Below are positions 35,469-45,064 of a stretch of DNA of 64,000 nucleotides, piece by piece. The stretch is from positions 186,001 to 250,000 of the forward strand of contig JAULSR010000009.1 in the NCBI GenBank assembly GCA_030512295.1, written 5' to 3'. Position 1 is the stretch's first letter. Each line of letters begins with the position of its first letter. The notes below the pieces were generated by a model. That model was not told where the DNA came from and made no database searches. It saw nothing but the letters and a program-made list of their open reading frames with translations. The DNA is from Bombardia bombarda. Lineage: Eukaryota > Ascomycota > Sordariomycetes > Sordariales > Lasiosphaeriaceae. A program made the position numbers and the translations under genes.

Positions 35469-36652
35469 ATGGCCGTCGCAATAAACGACCGCACGGCCGA
35501 GTTCCGCCACATCGTCAGCGCAGCCAAACGACGACAGACCACCAAGCCCGGCTCCCAGCGGGGCCTCCTCAAAGACTCGCAAAAAGGCGCCGCTAACAGC
35601 GATGGGCCGCCGCGGAGGTCCGAGTTCGCCAGGAAAGCCGCAGACATCGGGCGCGGCATCTCGGGCACCATGGCGAAGCTGGAGAAGCTGGCGCAGCTCG
35701 CCAAGAAGAAGACGCTGTTCGACGACCGGCCGGTCGAGATCAACGAGCTGACCTACATCATCAAGCAAGACCTGGCCCACCTGACCGAAGAGATCAAGGG
35801 CCTCCAGACGCTGTCGCAGCGGCTGCATCCCAAGCCCGCCAAGAACCAGAAACCCGACCAGGAGACGGAGAACAACAACAACATCCTCGCGCTCCTGAAT
35901 GGCAAGGTCAACGAGGTCGGGCTCAATTTCCAGAACATACTGGAGATCAGGACCAAGAACATACGGGCGTCCAAGTCGAGGACCGAGGCGTTTGTGTCGA
36001 CGGTTGGGCAGCACGCGCACGCCTCGCTACAACAGTCCGCATCCCCGCTCTACGGCACGCCGAGTAGGGGGACGCCGTCGCCGGGGCAGGATCTGATCTC
36101 GCTCAATCCCATGGGCGACCAGCAGATGCAGATGCAGATGCAGATTATGGAGGAGGGCGGCCCGAACAGTTATATTCACCAGCGGGGGCAGGCGATCGAG
36201 ACTATCGAGGCTACTATAAATGAGCTGGGTTCGATGTGGGTGTTTCATCATTTGGCTTTTGATGAATTTATACTCGGAAACTTGATGGCTGACAACTCAA
36301 TCTCTTATTTCAGTTTTGGGCAACTTGCAGCTATGGTCAGCGAGCAAGGAGAAATGGTGGAACGTATAGATGCCAACACGTAAGAACTTCTCATCATGAT
36401 GTCTATCTGACTGCCGATTGGACCCCAGCTAACACTGCAACAGAGAAGACGTGGTGGACAATGTTGAGGGCGCGCAGAAGGAACTGCTCAAGTACTGGTC
36501 ACGCGTCTCGGGCAACAGATGGCTTCTGGCCAAGATGTTTGGAGTGCTGGTAAGTTTAGGTCTGCCCCCTTTGTGTGATGGCTCGTGATTTGCTGACACT
36601 GGGTCATTCTTAGATGATTTTCTTTCTCCTATGGGTGTTGATCGCCGGGTAG
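35469..36652 (+). CDS. SED5: Syntaxin-5 / Sed5 Qa-SNARE
   Basis: This is the cis-Golgi Qa-SNARE for ER-to-Golgi and intra-Golgi fusion. Exons 35469-36235, 36314-36379, 36444-36549 and 36614-36652 encode 325 aa. All introns are GT-AG and keep phase; the first splice restores ELGSIFGQLAAMVSEQ. The N-terminal region (DRTAEFRHIVSAAK) starts with the short peptide that in the family binds the Sly1-type SM protein. Residues about 50-160 form the Habc helices. The SNARE motif spans about 232-292 (QAIETIEATINELGSIFG to VVDNVEGAQKELLKYW), with the zero-layer Gln in AMVSEQGEM. The C-terminal anchor, LLAKMFGVLMIFFLLWVLI, is split by the last intron. A short Gln-Met run (MQMQMQMQ) lies before the SNARE motif. 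Confidence 0.95.
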
Positions 36653-37676
36653 ATTCAGTTGTTGCATTGATGCATCCAGAGGCGTCTGGTTAGAAAGTAC
36701 GCGTAGTACAACACTGGTAATACGGGGTGGGGGTTATTATTCGCTGGTTACATGAATCGAGCCAGCTCGAAAATCGCGAGGCAAGGACGGAGTTTTTGGG
36801 TGTTGTTCTTTTTTTACATTCCTCTTGTTTGATATAAATTAGTACTTTTAGTAGGGCAGCAGCATGTGTGGTTGTATCCGTAGCTTTCGAATGTCGTTGA
36901 CCAGAGCGGTCCTTGCAATGATTTCTATGGGGTTCTTCGGCGAATATTACTCGTTGCAAATATGGTATTTCTATAGAAGGCGTCTGTGTCGTTGTCGTTG
37001 ATTGCATTCAAAAATCGCCGAAAGAGGGGCTGCCTCTGCACGCTGACGATGCTAGCGCTCTTGGACCGTTTTCTCTCGGTGGCTGATTGACCGAAAACGG
37101 GAACCACAGCTTTGCGTGTTTTCTGAAATCGGGCATTGAAGATCGACCCGCCCGCTGCTCGATGACCACGGCGGGGTTTTGCTTGACAAATGGAGGGGTA
37201 CGTGCTGCCATGGCAGTGGGGTCCTCTTCGCAAGTTCGCACGCCATGTCTCTTAAACAGGAAACCCTGCCGTAACTCACCACAAGTACATGCAACTTGAC
37301 CACCAGAATTGGCCCAATTTATTAGTTTACGGGCCATGATGGCTGCCAAAAGCCGGGACCCAGCCCAGGAGCCTTGAGTCCTTGACGATGCCGCCGCCCC
37401 CTCTTCCTCTCCGTCTCCCACTGTCTCCCCTATTTAGCCGGCTTGCCCGTCCCGTGCCTATGAACGCCTACTGCTCACCCTTTGCCCACTTGAAACGACA
37501 CGCAGCCGCTATACCCCTCAGAACAAAAGTGAGCGGCCTCCTTGTCGGAATTTCTGCTCTCTGGTTTACAGCCCAATCCCATACGTCTCGCACAGTGAGT
37601 GGTTGTTCCTATGCATGTGTGATTTGATATTTGCTGTATGTCACTGAGACCGAATAACCAGATAACCACCCATACA
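36653..37676. other. Intergenic region between SED5 and the aldo-keto reductase
   Basis: About 1 kb. The proximal part is SED5 3' flank; the distal part is the aldo-keto reductase promoter. A minus-strand ORF at 37008-37421 has no family features. An upstream ATG at 37460 followed by a GTGAGC donor at 37529 could give a longer first exon for the reductase, but the ATG at 37677 gives the normal family start. Confidence 0.45.
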
Positions 37677-39025
37677 ATGGCCAACAAGACGTTCAAGTTG
37701 AACACTGGGGCCGACATTCCCGCTCTTGGGCTCGGTGAGTACAGGTATATACCTATCTGAGGCAGAGAAGTACAGACGCTGACAAGATACCAATAGGAAC
37801 ATGGCAGTCTGCCCCTGGTGAGGTCAAGGAGGCCGTGTCGTACGCGCTCAAGGTGGGCTACAAGCTCATTGACGGCGCCTACTGCTACGGCAACGAGGAT
37901 GAAGTTGGTGAGGGCCTCAACGAGGCCTTTGCGTCGGGCATCAAGCGGGAGGACATCTTTGTCGTCTCCAAGGTCTGGGCAACCTACACCACCCGCTGCG
38001 AGCTGGGGCTCGACAAGAGTCTCAAGAGCCTAGGGCTGGATTATGTCGACCTCTTTCTTGTGGTGAGCACATTTCTCAACGGGAATAATTTTCCCTCATT
38101 CATTGGTTGTTAGCTGACATTGTTATCGTTTAAGCACTGGCCCCTTTTGATGAACCCTGAAGGTATGTGTGTGGTCCTACTGAGTCTAGTGACTAGGAGA
38201 AAGCAGAGGACCAAAGCAGAGCACACCTCTAATGTGAAATACTCCGTTTTACAGGAGATCACGACAAGTTCCCCAAGCTGCCCAACGGCGAACGCGATAT
38301 CATCCACAGCCACAACCACGTCGACACGTGGAAGCAGATGGAGAAGCTTGTGGCAACAGGCAAGACAAAGGCGATTGGCGTTTCCAACGTAAGAAAGATC
38401 CCCCAAGAAAGTTCTATTACATTGCGTGTATCATCAGGATCCTTTCATCGCCGAGTATATGTGACTAACCAAGTAACAAACAAAAACCACAGTACAGCAA
38501 ACGCTACCTAGAGCAGCTCCTGCCCCACGCCACCATCATCCCAGCCGTCAACCAGATTGAGAACCACCCGTCTCTGCCGCAGCAGGAGATTGTAGACCTC
38601 TGCAACGAGAAGGGCATCCACATCATGGCCTACAGCCCCTTTGGCAGCACGGGCGGCCCCATGTTCAAAGCTGAGCCGGTGCTCAAGATCGCCGAGAAGC
38701 ATGGCGTGCCGCCGTCGGCGGTTCTGTTGAGCTATCACAGTAAGATCGATCCCCCCCCCCCCCCCATTTAAATACCTAATGATCCAGAAGAAAGCATCGA
38801 AGCATGAATACTAACACACCAAAAAAAGTCCCCCGCGGCAGCACCGTCCTGGCCAAGTCGGTGACGCCCGCACGCATCAAGGATAACCTGAACATCGTCG
38901 ACCTTGACGAGGAGGACCAGAAGCTGCTCCGTGACTACTCGGACAACCTTGTAAAGGAGGGCAAGGTGGAGCGCTACGTATACCCGCCGTTTGGCGTTGA
39001 TTTTGGCTTCCCAGACAAGTCGTAG
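37677..39025 (+). CDS. Aldo-keto reductase (glycerol dehydrogenase / sugar-acid reductase type)
   Basis: This NAD(P)H-dependent enzyme reduces aldehydes or the carbonyl of sugars. Six exons (37677-37734, 37797-38062, 38135-38162, 38255-38388, 38493-38739, 38829-39025) encode 309 aa, the usual family length. The AKR signature is complete: LNTGADIPALGLGTW near the start, GYKLIDGAYCYGNEDEVG with catalytic Asp and Tyr, VVSKVW with the Lys, and LVHWP with the His. The cofactor motif VLAKSVTPARIKDNL is present. The closest groups by eye are GCY1/YPR1-type glycerol dehydrogenases and fungal D-galacturonate or L-glyceraldehyde reductases; the sequence does not separate them. Intron 5 contains a run of 15 C at 38751-38765. 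The gene is convergent with the polyol dehydrogenase, which suggests a shared pathway. Confidence 0.9.
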
Positions 39026-39220
39026 TAAAAGAACCAGAACCAGTAGTTGCAGTTGTCCAGGTTGCGGCCTTGATAGACTAGAAGAACAAAACCCGTTTGC
39101 AGAATTCTACCCCCTTTCTGGCAGACTGAGTCCAGAGTCATAGGGGGGACAGAACTGACTGGATATCGCGAATATAAAACTGACTCGAAATAATACCATG
39201 ACCTCCTCCCTCATTATCGT

Positions 39221-39221
39221 A

Positions 39222-39298
<77 letters not shown>

Positions 39299-39299
39299 C
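39221..39299. repeat. (TAG)n trinucleotide microsatellite
   Basis: About 26 uninterrupted TAG/AGT/GTA units lie in the short convergent 3' spacer between the aldo-keto reductase and the polyol dehydrogenase. Confidence 0.97.
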
Positions 39300-39341
39300 T
39301 AGCAGCAACTCTCAAAAGGCAATCTTACCAAACAACCCATC

Positions 39342-40790
39342 TCACATATCCACCATGACCTTCAGCACCAAATTCCCCCCGCGTCCTTCACCTTAGCCGC
39401 CATGTCAAACGCCTTGGGGATATTCTCCATGCCGCTATACCTCTGCGTGATCAGCTTGGCCACCAGGCCCGGAAGCAGCGAGTCCTCGCTGGCCAGCAGC
39501 TCAATGACGCGCTTGTACGTGTTGGCATACCGAAAGACGCCGACCAGGTCCACCTCGCGCAGCGACGCCGCCGAGATGGGCAGCGTCTGCACGGGGTTGC
39601 CCATGCCGATGATCATGACCTTGCCTCCGGGGGCCGTGGCCTTTTTTTTCCACCAAAAAAAAATAAAAAATTATCAGATAACGAGCAAACATATCATGGA
39701 GGTTGTTACACTTTGGGAGGGGGCGACTCACGTAAATAGCGCTCTGCAAGCACGACTCCACCCCCGTGCACTCAAACGTCCCCATCACCTCGCCCACCGG
39801 CCTGCCCCCAACCAGCGCCCCTTTTGCCATCTCGGCCACCTCCTTCGCAAACGCCAGCTTCTCGACGACCGTCTCGGGCCGCTTCATGGGCACGACAACG
39901 GCGGCGTCGGCAAACCCGTTGTCGACGGCGAACTGGACGCGGTCCTGCTGGATGTCGGCGATGACGACGGTCGCCTTGGTCACGACCTTGCTGATGGCGG
40001 CGCACAAGAGGCCGACGGCGCCGGCGCCGAAGACGAGCACGGTGGTGGGTGCGGTGGTGGGTGCGGTGGTGGTGGTGGTGGTGGTGGTGGTGGTGGTGGT
40101 GGTGGAGGGGGGCAGGTTTGCCCGGTCTGAGGCGTGCAGGGCGACGGATAGGGGCTCGGCGAGGGCGCCGAGCGAGAGTGAGACGGTGGAGGGGAGTCTG
40201 CGTTGTATGTCCACCAATCGGGTTTGTTGTTAGTTTTGTGTGTGACATGACAGGAGAGAGCGAGAGAGGTAGTAAGCGAGTGAGTGAGTGAGTAGGACGC
40301 ACTCGTGACACCACCTCGCCGGGTGTGTGATGAGCTCTTGCAGGGTGCCCTGGGCGTGGGGGAAGGCCTTTGCCGAGCTGCGGAACCTCATCTCCCTGCA
40401 GATGTTGTAGCGGCCGCCGAGGCAGAGCTCGCAGCGCTCGCACGGCTGGCCGACCTCGAGCGCGACGTGGTCGCCGACCTGGAGGGAGGTGACGGCGGAG
40501 CCGACGGCCGTGACGACGCCGGCGGACTCGTGGCCGAGGGTGAGAGGCTCCCGCACGAGGATGTCCCCGTTGCGGTAGTGGTTGAAGTAGTGCAGGTCGG
40601 ACCCGCAGAGACCCGTCGCCTTGACGGCCACTTGGACGTCGTCGGCGGACAGGGGAGGGAGGGAGCGCTCTTCCTGTTGGACGTGGTGAGCTTGGTTATA
40701 TAGGGCGAGATGGGTATATGAGTGTACACTTACTACACGCAGCTCTCGGGCTCCGTGGAGGACGGATGCCTTGACTGTTGAGGCTGCCAT
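39342..40790 (-). CDS. Zinc-dependent polyol (sorbitol/xylitol-type) dehydrogenase, 3' end frameshifted
   Basis: This medium-chain dehydrogenase oxidises a sugar alcohol to the ketose with NAD. Exons 40790-40734, 40673-40315, 40197-39732 and 39640 onward give about 390 aa. Catalytic zinc ligands are in GLCGSDLHYF, LGHESAG and EPLSVALHAS. The structural zinc lobe is CERCELCLGGRYNIC. The Rossmann motif is VLVFGAGAVGLL. As given, the frame ends at a TGA at 39362 just after AAKVKDAGG. One more base in the C6 run 39375-39380 would restore the usual family ending (NLVLKVMVDM) with a stop at 39342. A GGT microsatellite (40066-40103) inserts about 13 Thr between the catalytic half and the Rossmann fold, in a surface linker. 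Sorbitol, xylitol or L-arabinitol specificity is not decided by what I can see. Confidence 0.85.
40066..40103. repeat. (GGT)n coding microsatellite
   Basis: About 12 GGT units on the plus strand read as poly-Thr on the coding minus strand of the polyol dehydrogenase. Two imperfect GGGTGCGGT units precede it. Confidence 0.95.
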
Positions 40791-41714
40791 GTTGTTTGAC
40801 GTGTCTCAAGTGCTGTGTGTGTTGTTGTTGTTGTCAACTTGTGTTTGCGGGCGGGCAAGAGTCAAGAACAAAGAAAGGGGTAGCTTGCGAAGAATCACCC
40901 AGCAAGGACGAGGATGGATCAAGACAATACCCAGCGAGGCCCAGGTAGTATGAATACCTTGGATACCTACCCAACTTCCATTGGTACGCCATAAGCCTTA
41001 CCTATATCTACATGCCTTACCGACCTTGGGACGAGGTAGGTACCCGACGTTCAGGTACCACCTCTCCCAAGTTTCGCCTGTTTCTCTGTCAAGCGTGAAC
41101 TGCGAAACGTTGTCACTACCGACATTGAACCCGAGAGAGATGTGACGGGACGGCATGAAGGAGGGGAAAAGCTCCCGATGAGTGGAAACCTGGGAAAAAA
41201 GGTGGATGATCACAGGGACGGGTACGGGGTCTCGTGGGCGGGACTCCATGTCAGGCCGCATTGGCTGCGCATCAATTTGAAAGAAGGAAGGAGCCGAGAT
41301 GGAAACGTGGGGCGTGGGTGGATGTTGCTCCAGGGCCCGCTTTGTTTGGGTTCGTGGATCGACCCTGGGGGCACCTAGGAATGCCCCGTAGTCGGCCCGC
41401 ATCACAGCGGCCCCAGTGCTGTATCCGCAGGCCGCTGCAGTGCTGTCGCTGGGAATCTCCCGATTAGGTCACCCGACGACAATCCAAAATCGAAATCATT
41501 GGAAACCCATTTAGCCACTCCATTCTTTCTTGTGCTTCCAATGACGAAGACAGCCCGTTATTTGATTAGTTTGGCGCCTCCATCTCCATACAGGATGGAC
41601 GGACCCGTGGTGCATCCGATGGGCCATCTCAGACGGAACAATACACAATTAATACATTAATACTACCAACTTGTTGGGTCTCAGCTTCGTGATTCTACAA
41701 ACACATACACAAAC
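40791..41714. promoter_or_regulatory. Divergent promoter of polyol dehydrogenase and SDR
   Basis: About 925 bp between two divergent start codons. ACCTA/TAGGT-type motifs cluster at 40960-41045. No gene is supported. A shared promoter fits co-regulation of the two oxidoreductases, but no specific factor site is claimed. Confidence 0.5.
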
Positions 41715-42731
41715 ATGGCAACCACTGGCGTCAAGGACATGTTCTCTCTTGAAGGACATACTGCTGTCATCACGGGCGGCACACGAGGCATCGGCCAGGC
41801 CGTCGCCATTGGGCTCGCCGAAGCCGGAGCCGACATTCTCCTTGTTCAGGTAACTCAATCACACCCCATCTCATCGTCCTCATGTTGTAATATTCCCAAG
41901 CACTTACACATATATATCCTGGACAGAGAGATGTGACCTCAACCGCCACCCTCAATGCCATCCAGGCCCTCGGCCGCAAGGCCACCATCTACACGGCAGA
42001 CCTGAGCTCAGCCGCCGACGTAGCAAAGCTGGTGCCCAAGATCCTCGCCGACGGCCACCAGATCCGCATCCTGGTCAACTGTGCTGGCATTCAACGAAGA
42101 CATCCATGCGAGTCGTTTCCCGACTCCGACTTCAACGAGGTATTTCGCCCCTTTTTTTTCTTTATCCTACAGTATTACGGTGCTAACACCACCACCACAG
42201 GTCATCCAAGTAAACCTCAACACCGTCTTCACCCTCTGCCGGGACGTGGGCGCCCACATGCTCGACCTGGAGCCCTCCCCGGTGACTGGCCGCAAGGGGT
42301 CCATCGTCAACTTTGCCTCCCTGCTCACCTTCCAGGGCGGCCTGACAGTGCCCGCCTACGCCGCCTCCAAGGGCGCCGTCGGCCAGCTGACCAAGAGCCT
42401 CGCCAACGAGTGGACATCGCGCGGCATCACCGTCAACGCCATCGCCCCCGGCTACATCGAGACCGACATGAACACGGCTCTGCTCAACAACCCCGAGCGG
42501 CTGGCGAGTATCAGCGCTAGGATACCGGCTGGGAGGGTATGTTTTCTTTCTCTATTCAGCTTGCTTAATCCATCCAGATTCTGTTCTTTATTCTGGACTA
42601 ACATGGTATGATGGCTGTAGTGGGGAAGTCCCGAGGATTTCAAGGGCACAACCGTCTATCTCGCCTCCAAGGCGAGCGCCTATGTAAGTGGCCATGTTTT
42701 GGTGGTCGACGGCGGATGGATGGGGCGGTAA
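41715..42731 (+). CDS. Short-chain dehydrogenase, KduD / gluconate 5-dehydrogenase type
   Basis: This NAD(P)-dependent classical SDR resembles 2-deoxy-D-gluconate 3-dehydrogenase and related sugar-acid dehydrogenases. Exons 41715-41849, 41927-42139, 42201-42536 and 42621-42731 encode 264 aa, a normal length. The nucleotide motif is TGGTRGIGQ near residue 20 after [10 protein letters not shown], typical of this subgroup. The structural NCAG follows at about 95. The catalytic set is Ser in SIVNFASLL and YAASK. After the active site, [10 protein letters not shown] and [19 protein letters not shown] are the usual KduD-type elements. The protein ends [13 protein letters not shown]. It shares a divergent promoter with the polyol dehydrogenase. 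The substrate cannot be fixed from sequence; a ketose or sugar-acid reaction is the most likely role. Confidence 0.87.
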
Positions 42732-43017
42732 GGAGAGCAAGCTGCAGGTGAACAAACAAAGAAGACGAAAGAGAAGAGATGTAAAGAGCGTTGCGATTCA
42801 GTTCAGCGTATACTGATAGTACAACGCACAATAAAGGAATCTGTCACTCATTTCTAGCCGGTCGGTGGATGAGACGATGAAGAATCAGACAAGGGCAAGC
42901 AAAATAGTTGTCTGTGTAAATTGATGGGCATCAGCGCATACAACATATGAACGCTATGGACCAATGGTCTATTATCAGTTACGACCGACCAACCATCCGA
43001 AGTGATCGAACCCCCTC

Positions 43018-44671
43018 TTATTTAGACTCCTTAGCAGCAGAAGCCATGACACTCTCCATCCAGGGATACACGGCCGAGTTGGCGAGGGGGTAGCCCATGT
43101 GCAAGGCGCCCGTAAAGAAGCGAGCCTCCTTGGGCGAGCCATACTCAAACAACATCATCGAGTCTTCGATGGGCATCAAACCATCGAGCGTGCCCTAAGT
43201 GGACATGGTTAGGTTAAACTGTCACCGCATCTGGTTGCTGACGGGGTAAGTAGCTCACATTGATCAGCAACAGCCTCGTCGACGGCTTCTGGATGATGCC
43301 CGTCTCAAGCAGCGAGAACTTCTTCTGCACACCGGCCTTGTACTCCTCGACGGTGCGATAGCCATGCTTCATCGCCATGGCCGGCGTCAACCTGCATGAC
43401 AAAGTATCAAATCAGCTCTTGAACCCGCCCCCCCCCCCCCCCCCCTCTCGTGGCGAAACCAAAAGACAGGAAAACTCACCGAAAAGGATACTCATGCCCA
43501 TCCGCCCTCTCCAACCACCCCCCATCATAAAAATAATGACACCCCGCCCCCTGCGCCACCGACCCGACCAGGCTCTCCTTGTGCGTATGCGCGATCCTAA
43601 TGGCATAATACCCGCCGCTGCTCAGCCCCCAAACCATCACCCGCCCCATGTCAAACCGGCCATCCTCGCCCATCCACTCCAGCAGACTCGTCCACAGCCT
43701 GTCGGGCGACTCCGGGTCCGCGCTGTCGGCAGGACAGTCCGCGGTGCCCGGGATCTCGACCACGACGGCAGCCCACCCGCGCGCGAGGAACTCGTTGCAG
43801 CGCACGGTGTTGTCAGGCCGGTAGCCGTCCAGCCCCGTCATGAGGATGACGGTCGGGCTCGCGGCCGAGGAAGCAGGGACGCGGACGTGGACGGGGATCT
43901 CGCCGCGGTCGTTGCCCTGGCGGTGGGCGTGTGGCACCATGACCTCCTCGACGGGGCGGTCCCAGGTGGCGCCGGCCTTCATGTAGACTTGCTTCTGGGC
44001 CTCCCAGGCCTTCCACTTGACGGGGCAGTTGACCTCGGGGTAGGCGGTGATGTAGGGGAAGCGGGCGATGCGGTAGACGGTGCAGGCGCGCAGGTAGTAG
44101 TCGCCGGCTTTTTCCTTGTCGCCGGCGGCCAGGGCGTGGTCGCCTTGGGCGGTGAGCTTCTCGGCGATGGGGAAGAAGGCCTGGGTGTATTCGACCGAGG
44201 TGCCGTCGTTGGTGTTGTTCTGGGTGTTGTTAGGAAAGGGGGAGGATCAGATGATGAATGGCATTTAGTTACTTGGATCAGATGGTTGAAAATGGGCTCA
44301 AAGTCCTCGTATTGGCCGTCATGGAACGGATATAGACCCTTGGAGCACTGCGGTTTGGAGAATCAGAATTCATGATCATTGTATTGTGTTTGATGTTTGT
44401 TTGAATTTTTTTTTTTTTTTCCGTTCATTTGTGAATAACGGCCTTCTTTCCTTTCCTACCAAGAAGACCGCTTCCCAACCACATCCGTTGGGGGACAATA
44501 ATAGCAAGCACTTACTGGGAACTTCCACTTGGTCTCCCACAATGCCTTGATGCCGTCGTGATGAGGCATCCTCGCCTCGAACGCCTCGGTGCCCATGATC
44601 CAGTGCCTAGTAGTACCCGAACTCCCGTCCTTTCCTGCCTCGCCGAGACCCTGAACCCTGTGAGGAGACAT
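43018..44671 (-). CDS. Ayg1-like alpha/beta hydrolase
   Basis: Ayg1-type hydrolases shorten polyketides in fungal DHN-melanin synthesis; the wider family has other, unknown substrates. Five exons (44671-44516, 44347-44273, 44219-43480, 43391-43259, 43194-43018) encode 426 aa. The first splice restores [14 protein letters not shown] and the later ones keep phase. The helical N-terminal half leads to [11 protein letters not shown] and an alpha/beta hydrolase core with [36 protein letters not shown] and the nucleophile elbow WGLSSGGYY (Ser277). The likely acid is in [12 protein letters not shown] and the His in FFTGALHMG. Intron 3 contains a run of 18 C at 43428-43445. No polyketide synthase is in this window, so a pigment role is not implied. 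The gene is convergent with the SDR. Confidence 0.85.
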
Positions 44672-44792
44672 GATGATGCCGCTGATGATGATGATGACAA
44701 CTAGTGAAAAGAGTAGCTAACGATGATCTGCTAAATGCAGGGTTGGAATAAGGAAATAATAAAGGAGGAAAATGTGAATTGGAATAAGGTGA

Positions 44793-45064
44793 CTAGGAAA
44801 CGACCCTGACGACTTTCTGCTTGGCGAAGTAGGGCACTCCGTCCTTGGTTCCCGAGACAACGGCCGTCACAGTGCTTCTGCGCCGGCGACGAACGGGAGA
44901 AGGATCCGACGCTGGGACTTTCTCGCGGACTCTAGAAAGGAAAAAGATGTGTTAAGACAAAAAGAGCCAAGATATTAGTCAAGTGGTTGAAGGACAGAAA
45001 CTAACTGCGACTGGAGCAGAGCAATGCGCACGCGAGTGATTGTGGCATGGAGATCTTCAACCAT
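44793..45064 (-). CDS. Candidate tiny spliced gene (65 aa), unknown
   Basis: An ATG at 45064 opens a 59-bp exon (MVEDLHATITRVRIALLQS). A donor GTTAGT at 45005 and an acceptor TTTCTAG at 44932 remove a 73-74-bp intron that has a good branch-like TTGACTAAT. The second exon, 44931-44793, encodes a basic domain (VRRRRRSTVTAVVSGTKDG, then VPYFAKQKVVRVVS). The phases match and the total is 65 aa. It lies 121 bp upstream of the Ayg1-like gene on the same strand, so it could also be a non-annotated leader exon pair or an upstream ORF. No family is recognised. The intron quality is the main support. Confidence 0.42.

Noticed and set aside
43018..44671. DHN-melanin cluster role for the Ayg1-like hydrolase
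   Set aside because: No polyketide synthase, scytalone dehydratase or naphthol reductase is visible in the window, and the family has many members outside pigment synthesis.
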